Source: Actinoplanes sp. N902-109
Lineage (GTDB): Bacteria; Actinomycetota; Actinomycetes; Mycobacteriales; Micromonosporaceae
Assembly: GCF_000389965.1 (NCBI RefSeq)
Contig: NC_021191.1
Span: 2,357,501-2,421,500, forward strand
Reading direction: 5' to 3'
Length of the DNA stretch: 64,000 nt
Positions 1 to 8,977 of the stretch are shown here, one piece after another. The first letter of the stretch is position 1, and each line of letters opens with the position of its first letter. Both the position numbers and the translations under genes were made by a program. The notes under the pieces are model-generated. The model did not search any database, was not told the DNA's origin, and saw nothing but the letters and a program-made list of their open reading frames with translations.

Positions 1-262
1 CCGGGCCGAGCCGGCCGCCGACGACGATCTCGGCGTCCAGGCGGCTGCGGCCCTCCAGGTCGGAGCGGACCACGATGAGCAGGCGGCACGGGTGCGCCGA
101 CGCGGCGATGGTGGCGGCTGCCTCGGCCTCGCGGACCTGCTTCTCCTCGACCACGGCGACCAGGGTGAGCGCGAGACCCGAGGCCACACCGCCCGCGCTG
201 CGCCGCTCGGCCGCGAGGGCCTTCACGACCTCGTTGCCGGTCGTGTCCCACAAGCCGATCAT
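1..262 (-). CDS. opcA: Glucose-6-phosphate dehydrogenase assembly protein OpcA (partial, N-terminal part)
   Basis: The minus strand from 262 to the window edge encodes MIGLWDTTGNEVVKALAAER and continues in frame to base 1 (about 87 residues seen), so the C-terminal part lies outside. The start and the stretch with ASAHPCRLLIVVR match the OpcA family, which helps assemble or activate glucose-6-phosphate dehydrogenase in actinobacteria. Its ATG overlaps the zwf stop in an ATGA arrangement (bases 259-262), so the two are translationally coupled. Zwf-OpcA order is standard for actinomycetes. The call rests on position plus the N-terminal sequence; no competing family fits. Confidence 0.88.
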   Translation of the reverse strand, partial: MIGLWDTTGNEVVKALAAERRSAGGVASGLALTLVAVVEEKQVREAEAAATIAASAHPCRLLIVVRSDLEGRSRLDAEIVVGGRLGP

Positions 263-1776
263 GCTCGCCTCCAAGCGCGGCCCTCGCGGGCCAGCATCTC
301 GTCCGCCGCGCGCGGACCCCACTCGCCCGACCGGTACGGCTCGGGCTTGGTGCCGGCCCAGGCCGCCTCCAGCGGGTCGATGACCTGCCAGCTCTGCTCG
401 ATCTCGGCGGCGTCCGGGAACAGCGACCGGTCGCCGACGAGCACGTCGAGCACGAGCCGCTCGTACGCCTCGGGGCTGGACTCGGTGAACGCCTCGCCGT
501 ACTGGAAGTCCATCGCGATGTCGCGGACCTCCATCGTGGTGCCCGGCACCTTGGAGCCGAACTTGAGCACCACGCCCTCATCCGGCTGGACCCGGATGAC
601 CAGCTGGTTGTTGCCCAGCATCTCCACGTCGGCCGGGTCGAACGGCAGGTGCGGCGCCCGCTTGAACAGGATCGCGATCTCGGTCACCCGGCGCGGCATG
701 CGCTTGCCGACGCGTACGTAGAACGGCACGCCCGCCCAGCGCCGGTTCTGGATGCCCAGGCGCACGGCCACATAGGTCTCGGTGGTGGAGTCGGCCGGGA
801 TGTCCTTCTCCTCCAGGTAGCCCACGGCGCGCTCGCCGGCCACCCAGCCGGGCAGGTACTGACCGCGGACCGAGCCCTCGTGGATGTCGTGCGGGATGCT
901 GATCGCCTTGAGGACCTTCAGCTTCTCCGCGCGTACGTCCACGGAGTCGAAGCTCGTCGGCTCCTCCATGCCGACCAGCGCGAGCAGCTGCAGCAGGTGG
1001 TTCTGCAGCACGTCACGCGCGGCGCCGGAGGCGTCGTAGAACGCGGCCCGGGTGCCGATGCCGACGTCCTCGGCCATGGTGATCTGCACCGAGTCGACGT
1101 ACTTGGAGTTCCACACCGGCTCGAACAGGCTGTTGGCGAAGCGCAGGGCCAGGATGTTCTGGACCGTCTCCTTGCCCAGGTAGTGGTCGATGCGGAAGAC
1201 GTCCTCGGGCGTGAACACCTCGTCGACCAGCTGGTTGAGCGCCTTGGCGGACGGCAGGTCGTTGCCGAACGGCTTCTCCACCACCACCCGGCGCCAGCCG
1301 CCGGACTTCGCGTTGTCGGCCATCCCGGTGCGGTTCAGCTGGTTGAGCACCAGCGGGAACGCGGCCGGCGGGATGGAGAAGTAGAACGCGACGTTGCCGG
1401 CGATGCCGTTGCGCTCGCGCAGGTCGTCCAGGGTCTCGGCGAGGTGGTCGAACGCGGCGTCGTCGTCGAACGAGCCGGGCACGAACACGAACTGGCTCGC
1501 CAGCCGCTGCCAGACGTCCTCCCGCCACGGGGTCCGGGCGCCCTTCTTGGCGGCGGCGTACGCCAGCGACTCGAAGTCGCCGTCGCCCCAGTCACGCCGG
1601 GCGAAGCCCAGGACCACGAAGCCGGGCGGCAGCAGACCCCGGTTGGCCAGGTCGTAGACGGCCGGAATCAATTTCTTTCGCGACAGGTCACCGGTGACGC
1701 CGAAGATCACCAGAGCACACGGCTCCGGGATCCTGGGCAGCCGTCGGTCCTGTGCTGTGCGCAGCGGATTACCCAC
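259..1776 (-). CDS. zwf: Glucose-6-phosphate 1-dehydrogenase
   Basis: Catalyses NADP-linked oxidation of glucose 6-phosphate to 6-phosphogluconolactone, the entry step of the oxidative pentose phosphate pathway, in the cytoplasm. Counting from an upstream ATG at 1785, GVTGDLSRKK (residues 29-38) is the nucleotide-binding loop, EKPFG (170-174) and RIDHYLGKE (198-206) are the family signatures; the His of the last motif is the catalytic base region. I prefer the GTG at 1776 (VGNPLR...) because AGGA lies eight bases upstream, whereas the ATG at 1785 directly abuts its purine stretch. About 505 residues, normal length. Lies between tal and opcA on one strand, with a hairpin (1890-1925) separating it from tal. 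Confidence 0.96.
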   Translation of the reverse strand: MGNPLRTAQDRRLPRIPEPCALVIFGVTGDLSRKKLIPAVYDLANRGLLPPGFVVLGFARRDWGDGDFESLAYAAAKKGARTPWREDVWQRLASQFVFVPGSFDDDAAFDHLAETLDDLRERNGIAGNVAFYFSIPPAAFPLVLNQLNRTGMADNAKSGGWRRVVVEKPFGNDLPSAKALNQLVDEVFTPEDVFRIDHYLGKETVQNILALRFANSLFEPVWNSKYVDSVQITMAEDVGIGTRAAFYDASGAARDVLQNHLLQLLALVGMEEPTSFDSVDVRAEKLKVLKAISIPHDIHEGSVRGQYLPGWVAGERAVGYLEEKDIPADSTTETYVAVRLGIQNRRWAGVPFYVRVGKRMPRRVTEIAILFKRAPHLPFDPADVEMLGNNQLVIRVQPDEGVVLKFGSKVPGTTMEVRDIAMDFQYGEAFTESSPEAYERLVLDVLVGDRSLFPDAAEIEQSWQVIDPLEAAWAGTKPEPYRSGEWGPRAADEMLAREGRAWRRA

Positions 1777-1889
1777 GTGTCCCATCCTGCCAGCTTTTTG
1801 TCGTCCCGAAGGGTTACAGCCGAGGGTCGGGCCTGCAACATCTGCGCTGTGCCCGGCCGCCGGCGGTCCCGCTGCTGTCCCTCAACGCG

Positions 1890-1925
1890 AACCTGCTCGC
1901 GACCCGGCCGGGCCGCGAGCAGGTT
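1890..1925 (-). terminator. Hairpin terminator after tal
   Basis: Perfect 12-bp inverted repeat AACCTGCTCGCG / CGCGAGCAGGTT with a 12-base GC-rich loop, directly after the tal stop codon in the minus direction. It has no long T-run, as is usual for actinomycete terminators. It would attenuate read-through from tkt-tal into zwf. Confidence 0.75.
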
Positions 1926-1933
1926 GTGCGGCT

Positions 1934-3073
1934 TTACTTGGCGGCGTCGCTCGGGTTGCTCGAACCCTGCTTGGCGGCGGCGAGGGACTTCTTGACGTCC
2001 TCGAGCAGCTCGGCCCAGCTGGCCTCGAACTTCTCGACGCCCTCGTCCTCGAGGACCTTGAACACGTCGGTCAGGTCGACACCGGCGGCGGCCACGTCGT
2101 CCATGACCTTCTGGGCCGCGGCGTACGAGCCGGTGACGGTGTCGCCCCGGGTCTCGCCGTGGTCCTCGTACGCCTTGATGACCGACTCGGGCATGGTGTT
2201 GACCGTGCCGGGGGCGATCAGCTCCTCGACGTAGATGGTGTCCTTGTAGTCCGGGTTCTTGGTCCCGGTGGACGCCCACAGCGGCCGCTGCGGCTTGGCG
2301 CCCGCGGACTCCAGCGCCTTCCAGCGGTCGGAGGAGAACTTCTCCTCGTACGCCTGGTAGGCCAGCTGCGCGTTCGCGACGGCGGCCTTGCCCTTGAGGG
2401 CCTTGGCGTCGTCCGAACCGATCTTGTCGAGCCGCTTGTCGATCTCGGTGTCCACGCGCGAGACGAAGAACGACGCGACCGAGCCGATCTTCGACAGGTC
2501 GTGGCCGTTCTCCTTGGCCTGCTCGATGCCCGCGAAGAAGGCGTCCATGACGGCCTTGTAGCGCTCGAGCGAGAAGATCAGCGTCACGTTGACGCTGATC
2601 CCGTGGGCCAGCGTCTCGGTGATCGCCGGCAGACCGGCCTCGGTCGCCGGGATCTTGATGTAGAGGTTCTCGCGGTTCACGAGCCACCACAGCGTACGGG
2701 CCTCGGCCGCGGTCTTCGCCGTGTCGTGTGCACTGCGCGGGTCGACCTCGATGGAGACCCGGCCGTCCACGCCGGCGGACTCGTCGTACTGCGGGCGCAG
2801 CACGTCGGCCGCCCACCGCACGTCGAACGAGGTGAGCAGGCGGATGGCCTCCTCGACCGTCACGCCCTGCGCGGCCAGGTCCTTGAGCTGGTCGTCGTAG
2901 GCGCTGGCGTCCGCGAGGGCCTTGGCGAAGATGCTCGGGTTGGTGGTCACACCGGCCACGTGCTGCTCGGTGAGCATCTTGGCGAGGGAGCCGGTCTGGA
3001 GCCGGACACGGGAGAGGTCGTCGAGCCATACCGCCACACCCTGGGCGGAAAGCTCTGCCAGCCTGTCAGTCAT
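1934..3073 (-). CDS. tal: Transaldolase
   Basis: Transfers a dihydroxyacetone unit between sedoheptulose 7-phosphate and glyceraldehyde 3-phosphate in the non-oxidative pentose phosphate pathway. 379 residues, the long actinobacterial/cyanobacterial type. GVTTNPSIF (residues 41-49) is the N-terminal family signature, and LYIKIPATEAG carries the Schiff-base lysine K140. The start has a GAGGAGT ribosome site. It follows tkt by 36 bp on the same strand, so both are probably one transcript, ending at the hairpin 1890-1925. Confidence 0.97.
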   Translation of the reverse strand: MTDRLAELSAQGVAVWLDDLSRVRLQTGSLAKMLTEQHVAGVTTNPSIFAKALADASAYDDQLKDLAAQGVTVEEAIRLLTSFDVRWAADVLRPQYDESAGVDGRVSIEVDPRSAHDTAKTAAEARTLWWLVNRENLYIKIPATEAGLPAITETLAHGISVNVTLIFSLERYKAVMDAFFAGIEQAKENGHDLSKIGSVASFFVSRVDTEIDKRLDKIGSDDAKALKGKAAVANAQLAYQAYEEKFSSDRWKALESAGAKPQRPLWASTGTKNPDYKDTIYVEELIAPGTVNTMPESVIKAYEDHGETRGDTVTGSYAAAQKVMDDVAAAGVDLTDVFKVLEDEGVEKFEASWAELLEDVKKSLAAAKQGSSNPSDAAK

Positions 3074-3109
3074 GTTGCTACTCCTCAGTTTCCCGGTCGT
3101 CGGACCGGC

Positions 3110-5230
3110 TCAGTTACCGGTCGTGTGACCGGTGATCTCGCCGACCTTGGCCAGGGCGGCGTTGGCCTTGGCCACCACGTTGTCCGCGGTGAACCCGAAC
3201 TGCTCGAAGAGGATCTTCGCGGGCGCGCTGGCACCGTAGTGCTCGATGCTCACGGCCTCGCCGGCGTCGCCGATCAGCCGGTCCCAGCTCATCCGGATGC
3301 CGGCCTCGACGGAGACGCGGGCCTTCACGCCGTGCGGGAGGACCTTCTGCTGGTACGCGGTGTCCTGCTCGAAGAACCACTCCTGGCAGGGCATCGACAC
3401 GACCCGGGTCGGGGTGCCCGCGGCCTCGAGCCGCTCCTGCGCGGTGAGGCAGATCGCCACCTCGGAGCCGGTGCCGATCAGGATGACCTGCGGCTCGCCG
3501 GTGGACGCCTCGGACAGGATGTAGCCGCCCTTGAGGGTGCCCTCGGCCGAGGCGTACTTGTCGCGGTCGAGCGTCGGGAGGTTCTGCCGCGACAGCGCCA
3601 GGGCGGTCGGGCGGTCGGTGTGCTCCAGGGCGCCACGCCAGGCCCACGCGGTCTCGTTGGCGTCGGCCGGGCGGACCACGTCGAGGCCGACGATCGCGCG
3701 CAGCGCGGTCACCGTCTCGATCGGCTGGTGCGTCGGGCCGTCCTCGCCGAGGCCGATGGAGTCGTGCGTCCACACGTAGATGACCGGCAGCTTCATCAGC
3801 GCCGACAGCCGGACCGCGCCGCGCATGTAGTCGCTGAACACCAGGAACGTGCCGCCGTACGGCCGGGTCGCGCCGTGCGCGGTGATGCCGTTGAGGATCG
3901 AGCCCATGCCGTGCTCGCGGATGCCGAAGTGCAGCGTGCGGCCGTACTCGTGGCCGGGGAACGCCTTGGTGGCGTACTCGGCGGGGATGAACGACGGCTC
4001 GCCCTTCATCGTGGTGTTGTTGCTCTCGGCGAGGTCGGCCGAGCCGCCCCACAGCTCCGGCAGCACCGGCGCGAGCGCGTCGAGCACCTTGCCGGACGCG
4101 GCGCGGGTCGCGAGACCCTTCTCGTCGGCGGGGAACACCGGCAGCGCCTCGGTCCAGCCCTCGGGCAGCTTGCGCGAGGTGATCCGGTCGAACAGCTTCT
4201 TGCCCTCGGGGTTGCTGGTCGCCCAGCCCTCGAACGCCTTGTCCCACTCGGCGTGCGCGGCCTGGCCACGCTGGACCACCGTGCGGGTGTGCTCGAGCAC
4301 CTCGGGCGCGACGTCGAACGACTTCTGCGGGTCGAAGCCGAGGATCTCCTTGGTGGCGGCGACCTCGTCGGCACCCAGCGCCGAGCCGTGGATCTTACCG
4401 GTGTTCTGCTTGTTGGGGGCCGGGTAGCCGATGATCGTGCGCAGCACGATGAACGAGGGCTTGTCCGTGACGGACTTGGCCTCCTGGATCGCCGCCCACA
4501 GCGCGGGGACGTCCTCGTTGTAGTCGCCCTTCTCCGGGTCGCCCTTGCGCCAGTCGACGGTCTGGACGTGCCAGCCGTACGCCGCGTAGCGCGCGCCGAC
4601 GTCCTCGTTCTTGGCGATGCGGGTGTCGTCCTCGATGGAGATCTCGTTGTCGTCGTAGATCACCGTGAGGTTGCCCAGCTTCTGCACACCGGCCACGGCG
4701 CTCGACTCGTGGCTGACGCCCTCTTCGATGTCGCCGTCGGAGCACAGTGCATACACGTGGCGGTCGAACAGCGAGTCACCGTCGGCGGACGGGTCGAACA
4801 GACCGCGCTCGCGGCGGGCGGCCATCGCCATGCCGACCGCGTTGCCGACGCCCTGCCCGAGCGGGCCGGTCGTGATCTCGACGCCGGGGGTGTGGCCGTA
4901 CTCCGGGTGACCCGGGGTCAGCGAGTCCCACTGGCGCAGCGCGGCCAGGTCGTCCAGCGCGAGGCCGAAGCCGTTGAGGTACAGCTGGATGTAGAGAGTG
5001 AGGCTCGAGTGGCCACACGAGAGCACGAAGCGGTCCCGGCCGGCCCAGAGCGGGTCCGTCGGGTCATGCCGCATGACCTTGTTGAACAGAAGGTATGCGG
5101 CCGGTGCCAGGCTCATGGCGGTGCCGGGGTGGCCGTTCCCGGCCTTCTCCACGGCGTCCATCGCCAGGACCCGCACGGTGTCGACCGCCCGGCGGTCGAG
5201 GTCGGTCCAATTCAAATCGTCAGTGGCCAC
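3110..5230 (-). CDS. tkt: Transketolase
   Basis: Thiamine-diphosphate enzyme moving two-carbon ketol units between sugar phosphates. 706 residues, full length. GNGHPGTAMSLAP near the N terminus binds substrate/cofactor, and GDIEEGVSHE is the ThDP/metal-binding region; the pyrimidine domain contains FGIREHGMG. Starts with GTG preceded by CGAGGAGC about eight bases upstream. It is divergent from ctaB, and the roughly 260-bp gap between them must hold both promoters. First gene of the tkt-tal-zwf-opcA block. Confidence 0.97.
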   Translation of the reverse strand: MATDDLNWTDLDRRAVDTVRVLAMDAVEKAGNGHPGTAMSLAPAAYLLFNKVMRHDPTDPLWAGRDRFVLSCGHSSLTLYIQLYLNGFGLALDDLAALRQWDSLTPGHPEYGHTPGVEITTGPLGQGVGNAVGMAMAARRERGLFDPSADGDSLFDRHVYALCSDGDIEEGVSHESSAVAGVQKLGNLTVIYDDNEISIEDDTRIAKNEDVGARYAAYGWHVQTVDWRKGDPEKGDYNEDVPALWAAIQEAKSVTDKPSFIVLRTIIGYPAPNKQNTGKIHGSALGADEVAATKEILGFDPQKSFDVAPEVLEHTRTVVQRGQAAHAEWDKAFEGWATSNPEGKKLFDRITSRKLPEGWTEALPVFPADEKGLATRAASGKVLDALAPVLPELWGGSADLAESNNTTMKGEPSFIPAEYATKAFPGHEYGRTLHFGIREHGMGSILNGITAHGATRPYGGTFLVFSDYMRGAVRLSALMKLPVIYVWTHDSIGLGEDGPTHQPIETVTALRAIVGLDVVRPADANETAWAWRGALEHTDRPTALALSRQNLPTLDRDKYASAEGTLKGGYILSEASTGEPQVILIGTGSEVAICLTAQERLEAAGTPTRVVSMPCQEWFFEQDTAYQQKVLPHGVKARVSVEAGIRMSWDRLIGDAGEAVSIEHYGASAPAKILFEQFGFTADNVVAKANAALAKVGEITGHTTGN

Positions 5231-5490
5231 GTCGGCTGTGCTCCTCGGGCATGATGTCGGAACCCTTTTGAGTTGACCCTATCCATTCCTTGTAAACCCC
5301 CGTCAGCGGAACCGTGCAGGCCCATACGCTGAGAGCGGACAGCGGGGCCTCGCGCTGTGACGGCCCGCACCTGTCCCGGGCCGTCCGAAGCGCTGGCCAC
5401 GCTGCGCGTAGGCTGTCCTGACGTGCCGACCGGTTCCACCGGCAACGGTCTGTTGAAGCACCCCTCGCCGATGCCGGAAGGTGGCTGTCC

Positions 5491-6414
5491 GTGAGCATGA
5501 TCACCGAGCGACCCGCTTCGGAGCGTGTTCTCGCTCCCCGCCGGGACGCACGGGCCGTCTTCGCGGCATACCTGTCGCTGACCAAGCCGCAGATCGTCGA
5601 GCTGCTGCTGGTGACGACCATCCCGACCATGATGTTCGCGGCCGGCGGCTGGCCGGATCTGGGCCTCATGGCGGTGGTGCTGATCGGCGGCGCGCTCGCG
5701 GCGGGTGCGGCGAGCACCTTCAACTGCTACATCGACCGCGACATCGACCAGCTGATGCGGCGCACCAAGCGGCGCCCGCTGCCGTCGCACGTGGTGACGC
5801 CGCGCGCGGTGCTCATCTTCGGCACCGTCCTGACCGTGGTGTCGCTGCTGCTCATGGCGGCCTTCACCAACTGGCTGGCCACCGCCATGACCGCGGCGTC
5901 GATCTTCTACTACGACGTCGTCTACACCATCTGGTTGAAGCGACGCACCTCGCAGAACACGTTCTGGGGTGGCGTCTGCGGGGCCGCACCGGTGCTCATC
6001 GCCTGGGCCGCGGTGCAGGGCACTGTCGGACCCATCGCTTGGGCCCTGTTCGCGGTGGTCTTCTTCTGGCAGATGCCGCATTTCTACCCGCTCGCCATCA
6101 AGTACAAGGACGACTACGCCCGCGCCGGCATCCCCATGCTGCCCGTAGTTCGCTCGGCCCGCCGGGTGAACACCGAGATCCTGCTGTTCACCGTGCTGAC
6201 CATCGTGTCGTCGCTGGCGGCCTGGCCGCTCGGGCTGGGGCCCGTCTACGGCATCACGGCGGTGGTGGCCGGTGGCTTCTTCCTGATGGAGGCGCTGGTC
6301 CTGGTGGGGCGTTCACGCCGGGGCGAGCCGTTGAAGGCGATGCGGCTGTTCCACTGGTCGATCACGTATCTGACGATTCTCTTCATCGCCGTCGCGGTCG
6401 ACGCGCTGCTCTGA
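5491..6414 (+). CDS. ctaB: Protoheme IX farnesyltransferase (heme O synthase)
   Basis: Membrane prenyltransferase that adds farnesyl to heme B to make heme O for cytochrome oxidase. 307 residues, polytopic. NCYIDRDIDQLM is the first Asp-rich prenyl-diphosphate motif, followed by RTKRRPLP; YYDVVYTIWLKR is the second conserved region. GTG start with GGAAGG upstream. In actinomycetes it commonly sits beside tkt and near ctaA, and here ctaA is 1.6 kb downstream on the opposite strand. A strong hairpin follows the stop. Confidence 0.96.
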   Translation: MSMITERPASERVLAPRRDARAVFAAYLSLTKPQIVELLLVTTIPTMMFAAGGWPDLGLMAVVLIGGALAAGAASTFNCYIDRDIDQLMRRTKRRPLPSHVVTPRAVLIFGTVLTVVSLLLMAAFTNWLATAMTAASIFYYDVVYTIWLKRRTSQNTFWGGVCGAAPVLIAWAAVQGTVGPIAWALFAVVFFWQMPHFYPLAIKYKDDYARAGIPMLPVVRSARRVNTEILLFTVLTIVSSLAAWPLGLGPVYGITAVVAGGFFLMEALVLVGRSRRGEPLKAMRLFHWSITYLTILFIAVAVDALL

Positions 6415-6431
6415 GCCGTACCCCCAGCGTC

Positions 6432-6461
6432 CTGAAGGCCTCCCCGCGGGGAGGCCTTCAG
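6432..6461 (+). terminator. Terminator after ctaB
   Basis: CTGAAGGCCTCCCC and GGGGAGGCCTTCAG form a perfect 14-bp stem separated by two bases, 17 bases after the ctaB stop. Very stable, no T-tract. Confidence 0.8.
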
Positions 6462-6647
6462 CATTGAGTGACGACGATCTTGCCGGTCGTCCCGGGTGTC
6501 CGATTTGCCGCCCCGGAACGGTGACAGAGTGTCACTCGCACGGCGGATAGCGTGACGCTCGAAAATTCGCACCATATCGGTACGAAGCAATGCTGCCGAA
6601 GCGTAAACCTGCAGGTAATTGGCGTCACAAAAACGCACTGGAGGTGC

Positions 6648-6675
6648 TTGCCCCGGGCAAATCCGTGCCTAGTCT
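6648..6675 (+). promoter_or_regulatory. Candidate promoter for a leaderless small gene
   Basis: TTGCCC (6648-6653) and TAGTCT (6670-6675) are spaced 16 bp. The -10-like element ends seven bases before the ATG at 6683, so the transcript would start at or next to the start codon. No ribosome site precedes this ATG, which fits leaderless translation. Inference from sequence only. Confidence 0.35.
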
Positions 6676-6682
6676 GGCGGTC

Positions 6683-6976
6683 ATGGCAGAAGGTTCCGAT
6701 ACGACATTGACCGCGGGCATCAAGTCTTTCGCCTCCGGTCACGGCGGCGCCAAGGCGGTCATCGAGTACGTCGGCAAGCGTGGCGCCCGCATCGTCCTGG
6801 TCGGCCAGGACGGCGAGTGGACGGACCAGTTCGCCCCCGGCACCGACGTGGCCCGCAAGGCCTGCGAGAAGGCCGGCGTCGAGGTGGAGAACGAGTGGGA
6901 GCGCGAGCTCCTGGAGCAGATGCGCCCCAGCAACGACCTCTGGCGGTCCATGTCCCGCCGCAGCATGGCCCGATAA
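6683..6976 (+). CDS. Conserved small hypothetical protein
   Basis: 97 residues starting MAEGSDTTLTAGIKSFASGH. I place the start at 6683 because upstream in-frame sequence looks non-coding and the ATG is positioned for leaderless translation. It has no signal peptide or membrane segment, is acidic in the C-terminal half and ends in an Arg/Ser-rich tail (MRPSNDLWRSMSRRSMAR). The middle (GARIVLVGQDGEWTDQFAPG) looks like a compact alpha/beta fold. I do not recognise a characterised family; it resembles small actinobacterial proteins of unknown role. A strong terminator (6991-7015) makes it monocistronic. Confidence 0.75.
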   Translation: MAEGSDTTLTAGIKSFASGHGGAKAVIEYVGKRGARIVLVGQDGEWTDQFAPGTDVARKACEKAGVEVENEWERELLEQMRPSNDLWRSMSRRSMAR

Positions 6977-6990
6977 CTTCCGTGTTCGGC

Positions 6991-7015
6991 GCGGCCCGGG
7001 CCTGTCCCGGGCCGC
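6991..7015 (+). terminator. Terminator of the 6683-6976 gene
   Basis: GCGGCCCGGG and CCCGGGCCGC form a perfect 10-bp stem with a five-base loop, followed by TTTG, 14 bases after the stop codon. Confidence 0.8.
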
Positions 7016-7135
7016 TTTGCTGCCCCTCGTGGCCGGGGCCGCATCGCTGCGGTGGCCCGTTGGGGTCCAGCTGCTTGGCGGCCCGCTCCGGGCAATCGGC
7101 GGACGCTGCAACCCGGCCGGACGAGAATCCGGATC

Positions 7136-7885
7136 ATGCGGAAGGTTGCGGCACTCCTGGTCCTGTCCCTGCTGACCTCCTTGATCGTCACCGGTACGAC
7201 GCCGGCGCCGGCTGCTGCCGCCGACCCGGCCTTCCGATCGGTCGGCCTCACCGACGCCAACCCGGTGGTCACCACCGGCAAGTGCACCCAGATCGCGCTG
7301 ACCGGCCGCATCATCATCTCCGGCACCGACTGGAGCACGATCAGCACCGTCGTACGCACCCCCAGCGGCGACGACAAGCAGACGCTGGGCGTGCGCCTCA
7401 AGGAGTCCGGCCCGGTCACCGCGATCAGCGACCGGGTGCGCCTGTGCGGCTACGACACCGGGCTCGGCTTCGACGACGCCGGCCGCTACACCTGGACCGT
7501 CTCGGTGGATCACCCCGGCGGCACGATCTCGGTGCAACGCAGCTTCCGGCTGCGCTACCAGGGCGTCGTCGCCCTGAACGCCACACCCGAGCCGGTGCGC
7601 CGCGGCGGCTGGGTGAACCTCAAGGCGTGGGTGTCCGATGGCTGGGAGGACATCGACCACCACCGCATCGCCCTGTACTTCCGTCGCGACGGCTCGCCGG
7701 CCTGGGTGCGCCGGGGCACCATGGTCCCGCACTGCCGCCGCTACTGCGGCGAGATCGGCTTCCAGGAGTGGGACGCGCGCACCCGCCGCCATCAGTCCGT
7801 CCCCGGCACCTGGCGGGCCGTGTCCCTGCCGACCACTTATCTGGCCATCGGCTATCACAGCGACCATGTCACCGTACGAGGCTGA
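7136..7885 (+). CDS. Secreted hypothetical protein
   Basis: 249 residues from the ATG at 7136. The N terminus MRKVAALLVLSLLTSLIVTG followed by TPAPAAAADP is a classical Sec signal peptide, with cleavage likely after AAA near residue 30. The mature part is rich in beta-type segments and has four cysteines (in GKCTQ, RLCGY and HCRRYCGE), so it may form two disulfides outside the cell. It resembles the small immunoglobulin-like surface or calcium-binding proteins common in actinomycetes, but I cannot assign a function. The ORF is open further upstream, but the signal peptide fixes the start. Confidence 0.75.
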   Translation: MRKVAALLVLSLLTSLIVTGTTPAPAAAADPAFRSVGLTDANPVVTTGKCTQIALTGRIIISGTDWSTISTVVRTPSGDDKQTLGVRLKESGPVTAISDRVRLCGYDTGLGFDDAGRYTWTVSVDHPGGTISVQRSFRLRYQGVVALNATPEPVRRGGWVNLKAWVSDGWEDIDHHRIALYFRRDGSPAWVRRGTMVPHCRRYCGEIGFQEWDARTRRHQSVPGTWRAVSLPTTYLAIGYHSDHVTVRG

Positions 7886-7976
7886 CTGTGCTCACCCGCG
7901 GTGATGGATCGGGGCGTGGTGCTGCGGCGGATCCGGCCGGGGCCGGCCGCTCCGCTCGGCGGTCCCTGGCCGCTTG

Positions 7977-8897
7977 CTAGCCGACTGAGGCGGGCTCCGG
8001 GGCGGCGGTGGGCAGCGGCGGCTCAGCGAGGGCCGGCGCTGGGCGTTCGCGCAGCTTCCAGACGACGTTGAGGGTGGCCGTCCAGACCAGGGCCGCGCCG
8101 AGCAGGTGCGCGCCGACCAGCAGAACCGGCAGGTGGGTGAAGTACTGCACGAAGCCGATCAGCCCCTGGCCGAGCTCCACCGCGACGAACAGGGCCGCCG
8201 CGCGGACCGCCGGGGCCGGGGCGCCGACCGCGCGCAGGGCGAACCACAGTGCCACGGACAGGCCGATGAGCAGGAAGACCAGGTCGGCGTGGAACTGCGA
8301 GATGGTGGCCGGGTCGAGGCCGTTGCGCTTGGCGCCCGCGTCGCCCGAGTGCGGGCCGCTGCCGGTGACGATCACCCCGACCACGATCACGGCCGCGCTC
8401 GCCAGCGTCGTGAGCAGGGCCAGGTGGATCAGCGGGCGGGGGACCAGGCGGCGGGCGGGTGCGTCGCTTTCCTTCGTCCGCTGCCAGAGCGCGTACGTGA
8501 CCCCGATGAGCGCGATGGACAGCAGGAAGTGCAGGCCCACCACCCACGGGTTGAGGTCCGTCAGGACCGTGATGCCGCCGATCACGCCCTGGCCGGGGAT
8601 GCCGAGCCCGGCCACCAGGGACAGCACGATCAGCGAGGTGCGCCGCGGCTTCTGCAGCACCGCCGTGACGAACGTGGCCAGCGCGATCAGGCCGAGCGCG
8701 ATGCCCAGCACCCGGTTGCCGAACTCGATGACGCCGTTGACGCCCATCTCGGCGGTCGTCACATACGACGCATCGGTGCACTTCGGCCACGTCGGGCACC
8801 CCAGCCCCGAACTGGTCAGCCGGACCGCCGCCCCGGTGACGACCAGCGCGATGTTGGCGATCAAACTCGCCAGTGCCAGCCTGCGCATAAGGGTCAC
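7977..8897 (-). CDS. ctaA: Heme A synthase (COX15/CtaA family)
   Basis: Oxidises the methyl group of heme O to the formyl group of heme A in the membrane, for the aa3 oxidase. 306 residues with about eight hydrophobic segments. GLGCPTWPKC places a conserved cysteine pair (C34, C40) in the first outer loop. Candidate heme ligands are the His in GLHFLLS, QFHADLV and GAHLLG. The first-bundle motif reads EFGNR (E58, N61), where the Bacillus enzyme has EYxHR. Start GTG 8897 or ATG 8888. It is divergent from sufR with only about 80 bp between, the usual actinobacterial arrangement. Confidence 0.94.
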   Translation of the reverse strand: MTLMRRLALASLIANIALVVTGAAVRLTSSGLGCPTWPKCTDASYVTTAEMGVNGVIEFGNRVLGIALGLIALATFVTAVLQKPRRTSLIVLSLVAGLGIPGQGVIGGITVLTDLNPWVVGLHFLLSIALIGVTYALWQRTKESDAPARRLVPRPLIHLALLTTLASAAVIVVGVIVTGSGPHSGDAGAKRNGLDPATISQFHADLVFLLIGLSVALWFALRAVGAPAPAVRAAALFVAVELGQGLIGFVQYFTHLPVLLVGAHLLGAALVWTATLNVVWKLRERPAPALAEPPLPTAAPEPASVG

Positions 8898-8941
8898 GAG
8901 GGCGATCGTACGCGGGTGGCCCGGATCACCGGACAGCCGGT

Positions 8942-8970
8942 TTGCAGGCGCGCGACGAAATACGTAACGT
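8942..8970 (+). promoter_or_regulatory. Candidate suf operon promoter (leaderless sufR)
   Basis: TTGCAG (8942-8947) and TAACGT (8965-8970) are spaced 17 bp, and the sufR GTG begins eight bases after the -10-like element, implying a leaderless transcript. The palindrome AACGTT overlaps the -10 and is a possible contact site for SufR autoregulation. I see no exact CAAC-N6-GTTG site of the cyanobacterial type, so the operator is only a suggestion. Confidence 0.45.
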
Positions 8971-8977
8971 TGGCGTA

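Noticed and set aside
1694..5254. Very long plus-strand open frame (about 1186 codons) opposite tal and tkt
   Set aside because: It is antisense to clear tal and tkt genes; long open frames opposite genes are common at this GC content. It has no recognisable domain.
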